Shown here: positions 51,008-61,957 of the stretch, piece after piece | Layout of the letters: each line of letters starts with the position of its first letter | Numbering within the stretch: position 1 is the stretch's first letter | Source of the DNA: Acephala macrosclerotiorum | Lineage: Eukaryota > Ascomycota > Leotiomycetes > Helotiales > Mollisiaceae | DNA: 64,000 nt | Assembly (NCBI GenBank): GCA_014904845.1 | Contig: MU119282.1 | Span: 1 to 64,000 of the forward strand | Direction: 5' to 3' | Translations under genes and position numbers: made by a program | Notes under the pieces: model-generated | Database searches by the model: none | What the model saw: the letters and a program-made list of their open reading frames with translations, nothing else | What the model was told of the DNA's origin: nothing

Positions 51008-52475
51008 TCATTTCTCGATTTCTGGACCTTGGTTTCCGGTCGTGGGGGTGGTTGGAGTGAAGTTGGAGAGTTGGAAGCCAAGAACAGACAACGTCTTCAG
51101 TGCGGTAGAGATTGTCTTAGACGTGTTACCCAGGACGCCGTAGAGTCGTGTGAGAGCCAGATATGGATCCCAGGTGCTGGTCATCGGTACTCTCCTTGGA
51201 TCGGGGTACGTTGTCTCCAGCTCGCCAAGTACTTTTTCGACCTTTGCTGTATCGGCTCGTTTGCAATCGTAACCCGCCCTCGTCTTCCCCGTTGCAAACG
51301 CAGCCGTCAACTCTCCCCTCAACTTCTCTCTTTTTTCTCTTACATCCTCAGTCGTCTCCTTCGCATCACTGCAAAGCGCACATTCACAAAAAAACCCATA
51401 GCTCGCCAACTCAGCCTGAGTGGAACCATAATCATGATCCTGCGTAGCAGACGGATTTCGGTGTTAGCAGGGAGGTCGGAAGCTGAACGTAAAATCTGTA
51501 TGTCGCCTATGAATGAGCGACGGCAATTTCCTATGCAGGAGTGATTTATTCTTGATGCCTGGGAGAGGGGTTAGTGTTGTTCTTTGAACGGCCGGGAGTG
51601 ATGAGAGATGGAGTTCCGTGGGGAATGTATGTGTCGGGAAGGAAGGAAGGGTAGTGGAAATAGGAAGCAGAGATTTACAAGGAGCCAGACGCCGCTGGAG
51701 TGTTCCAGAGGGGTACCTGGTTTGGCGAGGTGGGTTGTTAATGTGGTGAGGGAACCGCCGAAGGAGTTTAGTGACATTATGCGTTGGATTGTGTGGCTGA
51801 AAATGTATTAGTGGTGTTGAAGTGAAAGGGGGAGGGGAAGATTACAGATTGATGATCGGCTTCCCTTCAGCGTCAACTCGAGGCGTGGGTGAGTCGGTAC
51901 AAAGAGGCAATTTGGGGGATGAGATTTGAGTTGGAGGAAAGTTTCTCGACTATCACTCGCAAGAGTCCTCTTTGTGTATTCAATGCACTGTCTGCAAAGC
52001 AGTAGGCAAATGCTTTCTCGCAAAACAGTAAGTCTCCAACTTTGACCGGGGCAGTGGTGAACACTCCATAGTCCTTTCCAGGCGATTTCCGTACTTCGAT
52101 GTTACCGACGAAGGTAGCGTGGTCAAGTACTGGAGGTCGAAGTTGGTTTGCTTCCAGGTGTAGGTCTTTGAATTTGTAGGCTCCTCTTTGTTGCTCTAGT
52201 AACCGAAAGATGGCTCGTGAAAGGTATTTCCGCGCTGAGGCATTTTCTGGATGTTTTCGACATATTATCTTAAGGACTTCTGAACATTCTCGATATTTTC
52301 CGCTTGTGTAGAGGACTGTGGCTTGTGGAAGGAGGTTGTTTATGGTATCTTGGTCGGGATATGAAGCTGTTGATAAAGCTGCTGCTGATAATGGAACACC
52401 TTGGGTGGTTCTGGTGAGGACTTTCATAACTGAGGGTGTCGTTGAATGTCCATATTCAACGCGCAGTCTAGGCAT
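51008..52475 (-). pseudogene. TPR/SET-domain (SMYD-like) protein, two apparent frameshifts
   Basis: Exons 52475-51846, 51796-51679 and 51558-51008 carry an ordered SMYD-type protein. There is a TPR-like helix pair (TSGKYRECSEVLKIICRKHP), an N-SET strand (SPGKDYGVFTTAPVKVGDLL), then SLNSFG. The catalytic-core motif RINHSCIGNCRRSFIGD follows, then the post-SET cysteines CECALC. Such proteins are candidate lysine methyltransferases. The frame is broken twice: near 51,897-51,900 (TACCGAC, one base too many) and near 51,448-51,455, just after NTEI where the FWY-type substrate-pocket residues should be. Splice sites cannot explain either break. Retained NHSC and Cys motifs mean the decay is recent, or the breaks are sequence errors. 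The start at 52475 is the first ATG; residue 17 is an alternative. Confidence 0.7.
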
Positions 52476-53364
52476 ATATGTACCCTATAAGTACCTTGCG
52501 GGTGCTTTCAAACCTTCGAACATCCGATCGTTTCGACAAGCTGACTACGGCTCATGTAGTACCGGAAAATATCATGACACTCGCCAATTGAGACCCATGA
52601 AAACCCACAAATAACTTGATATCTGGTAAGATCTCTCGGGGTATCTGATTAGATATTCGAGATAACAAAAGAAACCTTCTAGTTTAGAAAGCAGGTTTTC
52701 CTCGAAATCTTGTCAGGTACTGGGTAATCAGAGCTTCCTGACGACGGACAGTGCAACCTCGAACGTGGCCTTCGACAAAGGCGCTGTAGGAAACAAAATA
52801 CAGGATTCCAGCGAAGGTGTGCGTCTCTCAGAACGGAAGAAGCGGTAAAAGATAAGAGACGGAGGATCTCCGGCGCCATAGAATGTGGATGAGATAAATT
52901 GGATCTCGCAGACCACGTTGCTTCGGTGGCTCCCGTCTTCCGTAGCCTCATCAGGAGACTTTGAACCATGTTGTAGATGACAGGACTTTGAAAAAAACCG
53001 AAATACAACCTAGCGGGCCGAAGAAGTAAGAAGCATATAAATGAGTGCAATAAAAGAAGAACGCAGGATGGTGAGCACTAGAACGTTGAAGCTGTCAGCG
53101 CTTGGCAGACATTGTAAAGCCCATCGCGGAAATGCTCCTTCTCTTCTAACACTCCTCCTACTAGCTATATGCTTAAATTGAGAAGTCGTAGAAGTTGCAA
53201 GGAGATGACGAAAATAGCACCGGATGGCACTTTCCCCTCAATCACGTGCAAGGGTCTCGACTGCCCCACATCTGTTGCAGCTGCACCGTTTCTTGACCGA
53301 CATTGCGCTCCTGTCTTTCCAAAACCTCTCCCAAACTCCCAGAATTCCTCAGAATACACCCAAC
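52476..53364. other. divergent intergenic region, SET gene and het-c2
   Basis: 889 bp between divergent starts, probably holding both promoters. Short frames present are unsupported. Confidence 0.5.
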
Positions 53365-54183
53365 ATGGCATCTACAAACGCATATCCTCCCGGGGGAACC
53401 TGGCTCGACACCCAAAAGAGATCTTTCACCGACGTCCCCGTCGACAAAGAGAAAGACAATGCCATCTCCACGACCGAGTTCCTCGAGGCCGCAGAGTCGT
53501 TGACGACTTTATTTGGTACTCCTCCCTGTCCCTACCCTCTCAAACTCGTATTCTGATGAATGGCAGATGTCCTAGGCTCCATGGCTTTCCAACCCGTCAA
53601 GTCTGACATGCTGGGCAATGTCAAGGTACGAATACTTCCCCGCAGTGAATAGAGGGCGATTGAACTTATGAATTTGGTAGAAAATCAGAGACAGACAGCT
53701 TGATGCTCCGGGTGAATCTGCTACGTTGCAGGATTTGGTTATCAATGAGTTGAAGACGAAGAAACATACTGCTACAGAAGGTTTAGTCTGGCTCGTCCGG
53801 TACTTCTCCCCTCATTTCCCCTCCCCTTTCCCCTCCCCTTTCCCCGGTCCTCCACTAGCTCCTTACTAACTATTTTATGAATGCACAGAGGCCTAGATTT
53901 TACCGCAATAGCCCTCTCCCAAAATCTCGACCTCGCCGCCGAAGAACTATCCACCTCCTTCCGAAACGCCTACGGCACAACCCTGAAACCCCACCATTCA
54001 TTCATGGTCAAGCCTATCTTCTCTGCGGCTATGAGTGCTTGTCCTTATCGAAAGGATTTTTATGTTAAGTTGGGAGAGGATCAGGGGAAGGTGGAGGAGG
54101 CGTTAAGAGTTTGGTTGGCGGCGTTGGTTCAGTTGTTGGTAATTTTGAAGGGGTTTTTGGATAGGAAGGAGGCTAAGTGGTAG
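53365..54183 (+). CDS. het-c2: HET-C2-type glycolipid transfer protein
   Basis: Four exons, 53365-53515, 53567-53625, 53681-53799 and 53889-54183, encode 207 residues, almost the length of Podospora anserina HET-C2 (208). The whole chain is a GLTP fold. Sugar-headgroup residues are in place: Asp64, Asn68 and Lys71 (DMLGNVKK), Trp107 (GLVWLVRG) and His145/146 (HHSFMVKPIF). The segment SAAMSACPYRKDFY is typical. The protein moves glycosphingolipids between membranes. In Podospora, allelic variants trigger incompatibility through NLR partners encoded at het-d and het-e. No such partner is present in this window. The gene appears intact. Intron 3 is unusually pyrimidine-rich. Confidence 0.95.
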
Positions 54184-54735
54184 ATTGTGACTAGGAGTTA
54201 GGGGTTGAGGAAGATGATGGGGGAACAGGGAAGAGGGGAGGAGGATGACACTGGATGGTATGGTATATATGCATAAGGGGGGGAAGAGTCGAAAATAGAT
54301 TGATGGCGTATACTTTTCTGGGACCATCGTCAAAAATTGCATTCTTGATAGTCTGATAGCGATGGTTTAGCAGGATTGATTGTCGATAGAGGGGACATCA
54401 CAAAATAAGAAGCATGGTTTATGACTGCAATGCAATGCAATGCATTAGTTTGTCTATCCTACATCTTACATATGAAAGCGAGAGCTCTCGAGTGTTATTG
54501 CCATATCGTGGTATCGTGAATTCTGTACCACCTACTCAGACATATGAAAGTTTGTTCTGTCCTTCGTGACCTGTAGTGTCGTGTTTGCCCTGTGAGGAAT
54601 CATGGTCTGAGCTTGCTCCAAATAACCTCTTACAATGCTTGTACCAGAAATCCATCAAAACTCCGCCATTGCCGTGCCTGCTGTAGAAATCCACCACCCA
54701 TACTCCATTATGTCCATCGCTGTGTACGTGTGCAA
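54184..54735. other. convergent intergenic region
   Basis: 3' ends of het-c2 and the 2EXR gene. A short TGCAA repeat lies at 54,424-54,444. No gene seen. Confidence 0.55.
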
Positions 54736-55782
54736 TTAAAGTCTTCGAAAGATACCCCTAGGTCTCAACCCAAAGAAGGAGCAAGACTTCCGAAACGCAT
54801 ACCTAATATCCCCCCTGATAAACGCCTTCCTCTTAACCTTCGCAACAGTCATAATCGGAACCCCACCCTCCGCCTCCTTATAATCATTCCCCAAATACTC
54901 TCTCATCGGCCTAAAAATCGTATCAAAGATCGTACTCTCCAGCCCTCCCTCCCCCGCCGGCAAATGTTGCGGTAATCGGACTTCTCGTAAAGTAGTTCCG
55001 TTCTCGCCCGGCCAGACTGAGGTTCGGAAACGAGTCTTACCTTTGGAGGTGTAGTCGAATGCAATGATTAATTCTTGGAGAGAGGGGAATACGGCTTTGA
55101 ATCGTGGTTGGGGGGCATGGCCGGCTATTCCTGAAAGGAGGGAAATTAGTTGGGCACGTTCAGCGTCGAAAGCTACTCGTTTCCAGCCTTTCATTACGCC
55201 GACTCCGACGTAGTCTTCTTCATCCTCTAGCAACATGAACATGATGAATAATCCCATCAGGGAATTCAAGAGTAAGGTGTCGAGTTCAGGACAGAAATAG
55301 AAACGTAGGATTCCTTTGCCAGAAGTGCCAGATGAAGGTGGTTCGTATTGCATGAGCTCGTAGTGCTTGAGTGCGACGGTGCGGCTTTCGGAGCAGGCGT
55401 GGAAGATTGAGGGGGTGAGACTGCTGTTTGAGCGGAAGGTCATGCGGTCATTGTAGAGCTTTGCGCAAGGGTGCAACTCGTGGACTCGTGGAATGAAGCT
55501 GGCTTCCCATATTTGTAGACGGATCTCTTTTGGCAGAAGATTGAATTTTAGGAAAGTTGGGGAGTGAGATTTGAAGGGTCGGGTCAGAGTAAGGCGGGCT
55601 TTCGTAAGTGAGGACTGGGAGGTTGAGATCGAGCGGGGGATTTGTGGTTTGGGTTGCGGTTGCTGTTGCTCGGTGGTCTCTTTGCTTGAGGGGAGGGGGG
55701 CTTCGAGGTTGGCCTCGGTGCGGTGTGGAGGGTGTACGATAAGGAGTTGAGGCTCGCGGACGGATTCTGGATCCTTCGCCAT
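54736..55782 (-). CDS. 2EXR domain-containing protein
   Basis: Single exon, 348 residues. After a Pro/Gln/Ser-rich disordered stretch (residues 1-70), FLKFNLLPKEIRLQIWEASF opens the fungal 2EXR domain, an F-box-like region with the E-x-R-x-x-I-W pattern. The segment IFHACSESRTVALKHYEL continues the domain, and the pattern FYFCPELDTLLLNS is typical of it. The function of 2EXR proteins is unknown. They are numerous in filamentous ascomycetes, and a role in protein-protein interaction is assumed from the F-box resemblance. The C-terminus is basic. It has no signal peptide or membrane helix apart from a short hydrophobic run (LMGLFIMFMLL). Confidence 0.85.
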   Translation of the reverse strand: MAKDPESVREPQLLIVHPPHRTEANLEAPLPSSKETTEQQQPQPKPQIPRSISTSQSSLTKARLTLTRPFKSHSPTFLKFNLLPKEIRLQIWEASFIPRVHELHPCAKLYNDRMTFRSNSSLTPSIFHACSESRTVALKHYELMQYEPPSSGTSGKGILRFYFCPELDTLLLNSLMGLFIMFMLLEDEEDYVGVGVMKGWKRVAFDAERAQLISLLSGIAGHAPQPRFKAVFPSLQELIIAFDYTSKGKTRFRTSVWPGENGTTLREVRLPQHLPAGEGGLESTIFDTIFRPMREYLGNDYKEAEGGVPIMTVAKVKRKAFIRGDIRYAFRKSCSFFGLRPRGIFRRL

Positions 55783-56410
55783 CTTGACTGTGCTTGTTTG
55801 ATGTTTCGTTCTCTGCGAGGAAGTTGTTAGATGTTGGCAAACCTTCGGCGGAGGTGGGTTTGCTCACGGAAGATGGATCCGAGAAAGCTCGTGTTGCTGA
55901 CCACCAAGACCACTAATTATAATCGACTCTGCGGAGAGTTCACAAGGGATAAAAGCGCATTCGAATGACTTTTTCAGATCAAAACGAGCTTCGTGTGGCT
56001 GTTGAAAGTCAATCCTCCAACTCTGAGTGGGTTTCCCGCTGCAGCGCGACCCCTGTTTCGAGAACGGAGCCTTCGTGATACCTGGCGTCAACGGCCGGAG
56101 AGCAAGTTGGGACTGAATTATCCACCAGTGGCCCTCGAAAGAAGAGATGCTCGCAATAAAGTATCGCAGATGAAAAGAGCGTGATGAAGAGGTGACGAGA
56201 AAAAGCGATGTGCTGAGCACCTCGTCGATGCCGGCGCTTTGAGGGTCGTCTGGTGGGGTGACAGGGGCTCACGAGGCGGAGGGGACTTGTTTCGAAGCAG
56301 GTTTAGCGCATGAAACGCAATCATCTTTCATCATAGATTCAGAGAAACAAAGTCCACATCTAAAATGCCTCAAAATTAAAAAATTAAGCACTATGTTTGT
56401 TAATGTTCAT
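55783..56410. other. intergenic region upstream of the 2EXR gene
   Basis: It lies between two minus-strand genes and holds the likely 2EXR promoter and METTL16 3' UTR. No supported ORF. Confidence 0.5.
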
Positions 56411-57993
56411 CTAAGTTTTCTTTTCCTCGAGCTTTCTCTTCATCATCCCGCAAAAGCTCTCAAAGAGCACACTGCCATGTCCCTTGAGCCAACGAATTGT
56501 TGTCTTCGATCCAGATTGGCCTCCTGGAAGTTGCTCCACGTGGATTTTAAATCCCAGAGCCATATCTTCTTCTTCCATGTCCCCCCCCTCAGCTTTTGCC
56601 ACATGGCGTCTCGCAGCACGGGACCAAACTGCCTTAGAACTGAAACCAATGCCTGTAGAGATAGCTCCTCTCCATTGCCATTTCATATGGAATCGAGACA
56701 ATGTTTCATTGACTTGTTGACCGACTATGGAAGCATCACTGACGGACTATTGTTTTGTAAGTACACAGCGAAAAATGCATAAGGACAAATGAGAAAGGGA
56801 CAACTTACAGTGATGAGATACTCTGAAGGAAACGGTAGCAACGACTTCTGCAAACTGCTCACACCTCTCGCAACGCTCATCGACGGCCTCAAATCATCAT
56901 AACTCCATCCAACAGCCCATCTCCGAGTCTTACTACCCTGCACGAACTCCGTTACAGCATAGTTGTCTACACCATTCTCTCTGAGTTTTTGAATGATCAC
57001 ACCCACGCTGGAGAACTTTCCTAGCATAGAAGTGTACCATTGAACGCGGTCTTTGAGAATGAGGCTTTCGTCAATCATGCGCGAGACGAAGGCAATTTCT
57101 CCGCCCACTGTGACCATTTCGATTTCTGAGCCAGTGCAAGCTGTGAATGGTGGTCTTTGCTTTGCGGCGGCGGATGTCAACATATCTGCTTTGGACTCGT
57201 AGAATGGTGGATTGCACATGCTGAAGTCGATGCTAGTTATTCAGTCAGCAAACATTCTTACACGATATTGGAAACTCACTTTTCAAAGCCCATCTTGTCG
57301 AGAGGAAGTAATGGGCCGGCGGGTAGCGTTTTCAGAAGCTTGATCCGGTTTTGAAGTCCGTTGTCCTGCACATTTTGTCTTGCGAACTGTAGACTCTTCT
57401 CATCGATATCTAGTGGGACTTAGCAAATAAGTGTGAAACGAATCGAAAAAATCTCACCCGTTCCAGCAAACCTCCATTGTGGACGTTGTGAGCATCCGAG
57501 CATTGGATATATGCAGCTTGCTCCGGTGCCAATGTCTAGGCCGAGAACCTCCCTTTCAGGATCATAGACATCACCGTAGGAGTCACTTGTGGTGTCCAAG
57601 AGACTTTGAATCCATAGAACATAATTGAGACGATTAGGAACCTTCGAGAGAAATCAGCTTAGCACTCCTGCTCAGGCAGTGTTATGCTCACTGGTGGACA
57701 TAGCCTGTCTGGGGGCAGGGAGATCTTCAACTTGAAATCCCGCTGAAGCAGAGACTTCGTAAGCTGTTGAACAGATTCTGGATTGCTAAAATCGAGCTGT
57801 CCATTTGACTTCAATCTGGGTTTATCATTAGCTTCAAGCTCGAGAAACAGGCTGTGAAATCTCATGAGCGGGGCAGTAGTCACAACCATAGAACAGATGT
57901 AACGAGATCTTACATTTTCGCAAAGTCTGCATCTTGTAGAGCCAAAGTCGCAAAGTCTATCTCATCCTCGTAGATGTTTTTGATTTGTGTCAT
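56411..57993 (-). CDS. METTL16/RlmF-type RNA adenine-N6 methyltransferase
   Basis: Six exons, 57993-57914, 57815-57692, 57641-57458, 57409-57280, 57232-56809 and 56746-56411, give 425 residues. The family core is clear: LKSNGQLDFSNPESVQQLTK near residue 27, the SAM-binding motif GLDIGTGAS at 102-110, DIDEKSLQFARQN at about 130-142, and the catalytic NPPF at 180-183. Human METTL16 and its relatives methylate an adenosine in U6 snRNA; bacterial RlmF acts on 23S rRNA. A U6-directed nuclear role is inferred by homology. The C-terminal vertebrate-conserved region of human METTL16 is not recognisable, and the protein ends with a Lys-rich tail. All introns are short with GT...AG and agreeing phases. 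Confidence 0.92.
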
Positions 57994-58367
57994 GTTGAGG
58001 AGCGAAGGTTGAAAAGAGGGGCTGGGGATTCTCAAACACTAACTTTACCTTGTTCAGAAGTATTGATTCGAAGTCCAAAGCAATGTCAAGTCGCTACAGC
58101 TTTTGAGATCACAAACTCCTACCTAGTTTCGATAGCTTTGCATATGTCTACGTTATGATTGTTATACGTTTCAGTTCACCGAAAAAGATGTTTTAATGTG
58201 GGTAAGGTTTGGTGCACTGCAGCCCCAGAATGTACTGCGACATAATTTGGCTGTGCTATTGCTAAGGGAAACACTGCTAAAATCCAGGCTTTCCATACTG
58301 CGAAATTTGCCCTACTCCAGCGCCATAGCTCCGTAACTCCAGGATACCCAAATAGAATCAAGCGCAG
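57994..58367. other. intergenic, METTL16 upstream side
   Basis: Probable promoter of the minus-strand METTL16 gene and 3' flank of the macro-domain gene; nothing else seen. Confidence 0.5.
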
Positions 58368-59338
58368 CTAAAGCTTCTCCTCATCACTAGACTTCTGCTT
58401 CTTCGTGGCAGGGCCGTCCTCTACTGGCTCGGATGATGGTACATCAGGAAGCTTGACGGCGGGTTCCTCCTCGCTCTCCTTCTCGGCTTGCTTCTCCTCC
58501 TCAACTAGCTTATCCGCCATTTCCTCTGTATCCTTCGTCTCCTCGTTCTTTGTGGTAGGTCCATTCTCGGCAGACTCTCCACCTTCAACCTCTTCCCACT
58601 CGCTTTCTGCCTCAGGTTCGGTCGATGGAAAGAAACGGCTTTGATAGGTTAGCGGAGTTGCAAGTGGCATCTGTCTTCTCTTGAGACTTACGGCAGCCAT
58701 TTATTGTAGGCATCGACATCCTTCTGCACGAAAGTCGTGAAGACGACCTTCTCCAGCTTGTCCCCATCGTCGCCCTCCAAAAAGTCTTTGACAGCCTTGA
58801 TAGCAACAGGAGCAGCCTCATCGCTTGGATATCCATAGATACCAGTGCTCAAAGCACTAAATGCAATGCTCTTGCAATCATTTGCGACAGCCAATTCCAG
58901 ACTTGTGGTATAGCACCCTGCCAGATCTTCGGCGCATTCCGCCTTGAATCGAGAATTGAAGACAGGGCCAACTGCATGTATAACCTTTCGGCATGGCAGA
59001 TCGTAAGCTCCAGTAATTTTGGCTGAACCAGTGTCGCAACCCTTAAGCTTCTGGCACTCTTTCAGGAGGTCTGGTCCAGCAGCTCTGTGGATAGCTCCAT
59101 CGACACCACCCCCTCCTAACAGAGAAGTGTTCGCAGCATTGACGATTGCGCCGACTTCGAGTTTCGTAATATCTCCTCTAATGAGCCCGACGCGATCGTT
59201 GAATGATTGGGAAGGTTTGGGACTTTCGGTTTCTTCGTCGAATTTCGCAGGCACTAGCTTCTTAAGGCGATATAACAAGGAGACCGTTGGGATCTCTGCA
59301 ACTGGTATAGTCGACATGATTCTTTTGATGCCGAGCAT
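58368..59338 (-). CDS. macro-domain protein with acidic tail
   Basis: Two exons, 59338-58692 and 58638-58368, encode 305 residues. Residues about 48-215 form a macro domain of the MacroD type. GDIT is at 55-58, VNAANTSL at 66-73, the diphosphate loop GGGGVDGAIH at 75-84, and the second loop STGIYGYP later. Such proteins bind ADP-ribose and remove mono-ADP-ribose from proteins, or hydrolyse O-acetyl-ADP-ribose. The last 90 residues, from the second exon, are Glu/Lys-rich and probably disordered (EEMADKLVEEEKQAEKE), ending in a possible basic nuclear signal (PATKKQKSS). The first 30 residues (MLGIKRIMSTIP) could be a weak mitochondrial presequence. Met8 is an alternative start. Confidence 0.92.
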
Positions 59339-59620
59339 TCGCAGAATTTCGATGAGGAAATGATGCAGAAAAAGAGGAGGTACGGAAGGCTACAGCCTGG
59401 TATCCTTTTGATAAGGCTGAGATCACGTGGGAGGGGCAAAGCGTGCTAGTTTAGCGTATTGTCGAGGCTGAGCCTCTTGAAATAGAAAATATGTTGTTGA
59501 CTCATTTGTGATAAGCCCTTGAATTCTCCAAACATTCGCAGAACATTCAACTCTCTCAATTGCCCGCAGATTATTCGAGAGAAGACACCAAAAAGCCCTT
59601 TTTCAAGGCCAGCCGCAATC
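59339..59620. promoter_or_regulatory. shared divergent promoter, macro-domain gene and GlnRS
   Basis: Only 282 bp separate the two divergent start codons, so both promoters must lie here. A CACGTG box is present (GATCACGTGGGAG, 59,422-59,434). Pyrimidine-rich sequence precedes the GlnRS start. Confidence 0.6.
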
Positions 59621-61583
59621 ATGGCGGACGCAATTACCGAAAGTACGGCAAAGTTGCAGCTCGATGAGGAGACTGGAGAGATGGTCTCCAAAGGAGAATT
59701 GAAGAAACGCCTACAGAAGAGAGCAAAAAAAGCAGCTCAAGCTAAAGCCAAAGCAGACGCCCCTATCGCAACGCTTGCCTCAGCTCAGAAAACACCTACG
59801 AAGAAGGAAGAAGAGCCTGAGCCCATGAACATGTTCGCTCAAGGTTGGCTGGACGAAGTGTACAAAGAACGACCTGTCAAGCCAGTCGTCACACGATTCC
59901 CTCCCGAGCCCAATGGATTCCTGCACATCGGTCACGCGAAAGCAATTGCTGTCAATTTTGGGTTCGCAAAATACCACGGCGGAGATTGTTATCTACGATT
60001 CGACGATACGAACCCTGAAGCGGAAGAGGAGAAGTACTTTACTGCAATCAAAGAGATCGTGGGGTGGCTAGGTTTCAAGCCCGTTGCAGTTACATACTCA
60101 AGCGATAATTTCGATAAGCTATACGAGAAGGCAGAGGAGCTGATCAAGCTCGGGAAGGCGTATGTGTGCCATTGTGGAGGTATGCTATTTTTTACTAGGT
60201 AAACAATGACCAATGCTGATTCTTCCTAGATGCAGAGATCAAGGCCCAAAGAGGAGGCGAGGAACGAGGACCGCGATTCCGCTGCGAACATGCGGACCAA
60301 TCTGTCGAGCACAACTTGACCGAATTCCGAGCAATGCGAGATGGCAAATACAAACCCCGGGAAGCCTTCCTACGCATGAAGCAAAACATTGAAGACGGCA
60401 ATCCTCAAATGTGGGACTTGGCTGCGTACAGAGTCTTGGATGCTGAGCACCACAGGACAGGACCCAAATGGAAGATTTACCCAACCTACGACTTCACGCA
60501 TTGTCTTTGCGATAGTTTCGAGAACATCACCCACTCTCTTTGCACTACAGAATTCATTCAATCAAGAGTCTCGTATGAGTGGCTCAATACCTCCTTGGGC
60601 GTCTACGAGCCTATGCAAAGAGAATATGGTCGTCTCAGCATTACAGGTACGGTTCTGTCGAAACGAAAGATTGCAAAGTTAGTCAACGAGAAGCATGTTC
60701 GTGGCTGGGACGATCCAAGATTGTATACATTGATCGCAATCCGAAGACGTGGAGTTCCTCCTGGGGCAATTCTGGAGTTTGTGAACGAGCTTGGTGTCAC
60801 TACAGCACCAACAAACATTCAGCTAGCACGATTCGACCAAACCATCCGAAGGTACTTGGAGCGCACCGTCCCACGACTGATGTTGGTCCTCGACCCAATC
60901 CCTGTGGTCATTGAAGATGCAGAAGAACTGGAGATTGAGCTTCCCTTTTCTCCAAAAATCCCGGCTATGGGCAGTCACAAGGTCAAGTTCACGAAGACTG
61001 TGTACATTGAGCGAAGTGATTTCAGAGAGATTGATAGCCCCGAATATTTCCGACTGGCCCCAGGAAAGACTGTCGGTCTTTTCAAAGTCCCATACCCAAT
61101 CAAGGCAGTGTCATTCACAAAGGATGGAGAAAAGGTCACTGAGATTCGGGCTGTCTATGACAAGGAAGGCACAAGACCAAAAACATACATCCATTGGGTC
61201 GCAGCAGGATCGCGCGAAGTCGAAGTCCGCATTCACAATGCACTATTCAAGAGTGAAAAGCCCGACAACGCTGAAGGCGGATTTCTCAATGATATCAACC
61301 CTAACAGCGAAGAGATCTGGCCTCATGCAATGATCGAGTCGGGCTTCGACGAAGTTAAGAGACGTGCTCCTTGGCCCGAAGCCGCAGGAGAATCAGAGCT
61401 TGGTAAAGGCGGTCTTGAGTCTGTAAGATTCCAAGCTATGCGTGTTGCGTATATGGTGAGTTTGTTCCGCGACTCGGGGTTGTAGCCGGAAGCTAATGAG
61501 TGCAGGCCATGGATTCAGACAGCACTGAAGACAAAGTAATCCTGAACCGGATCGTGAGTCTGAAGGAAGATGCTGGGAAATAA
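59621..61583 (+). CDS. cytosolic glutaminyl-tRNA synthetase
   Basis: Three exons, 59621-60179, 60230-61455 and 61506-61583, give 620 residues. It is a class I synthetase charging tRNA-Gln with Gln. The HIGH signature is [16 protein letters not shown] (HIGH at 102-105), and the KMSKS-like loop is VLSKRKI at 328-334. The GlnRS-type catalytic stretch [14 protein letters not shown] lies between, and a GlnRS anticodon-binding beta-barrel follows ([27 protein letters not shown]). The first 80 residues are Lys/Ala-rich and charged. The roughly 200-residue appended N-terminal domain of yeast Gln4 (809 aa) is missing. The last exon is short (26 residues, ending KEDAGK). The gene looks intact and is probably essential. 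Confidence 0.95.
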
Positions 61584-61957
61584 GTTAGATTTTAAGGAGT
61601 TTTGCGGGTAGGCAACCAATGCATTGCTGGAGTGATGACTATAGGAAATGCAAGGCGCAGTTCTAGAGGATAATGAAAAGATTCATCTTGTATTCCTCGA
61701 TCCAGGTTTCATTCTACGTTCAATCGATTTTCCTTTCGATTGAATAATCGCAACGGCGAAATGTGATAATGCTAACAATGAAGCAGACGCATTCGGACAA
61801 CACTTTATGCCAATTAAATGTTTTCGGACAAACGCGACGACAAAGGATTGTTACCATCGACGGTCCTTATTCTTTACCACTCTGGAGTCACTCTCTTTAC
61901 TCAATGAGTCAAAGTCTTGAAGTTTCATTCAGCACGTGTAGAAGAGCCTAGCTAGCT
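61584..61957. other. intergenic, probable promoter of the last gene
   Basis: 374 bp between codirectional genes; no ORF supported. Confidence 0.5.

Noticed and set aside
51396..51490. An intron with a good branch site (TGCTAACACC) and TACGCAG acceptor in the SET gene
   Set aside because: The only donor (GTTCAG) would remove conserved residues before NTEI, and the phase leads to a stop.
48600..57993. A secondary-metabolite cluster around the P450
   Set aside because: No synthase, transporter, transcription factor or other tailoring gene is adjacent; neighbours are housekeeping or fungal orphan genes.
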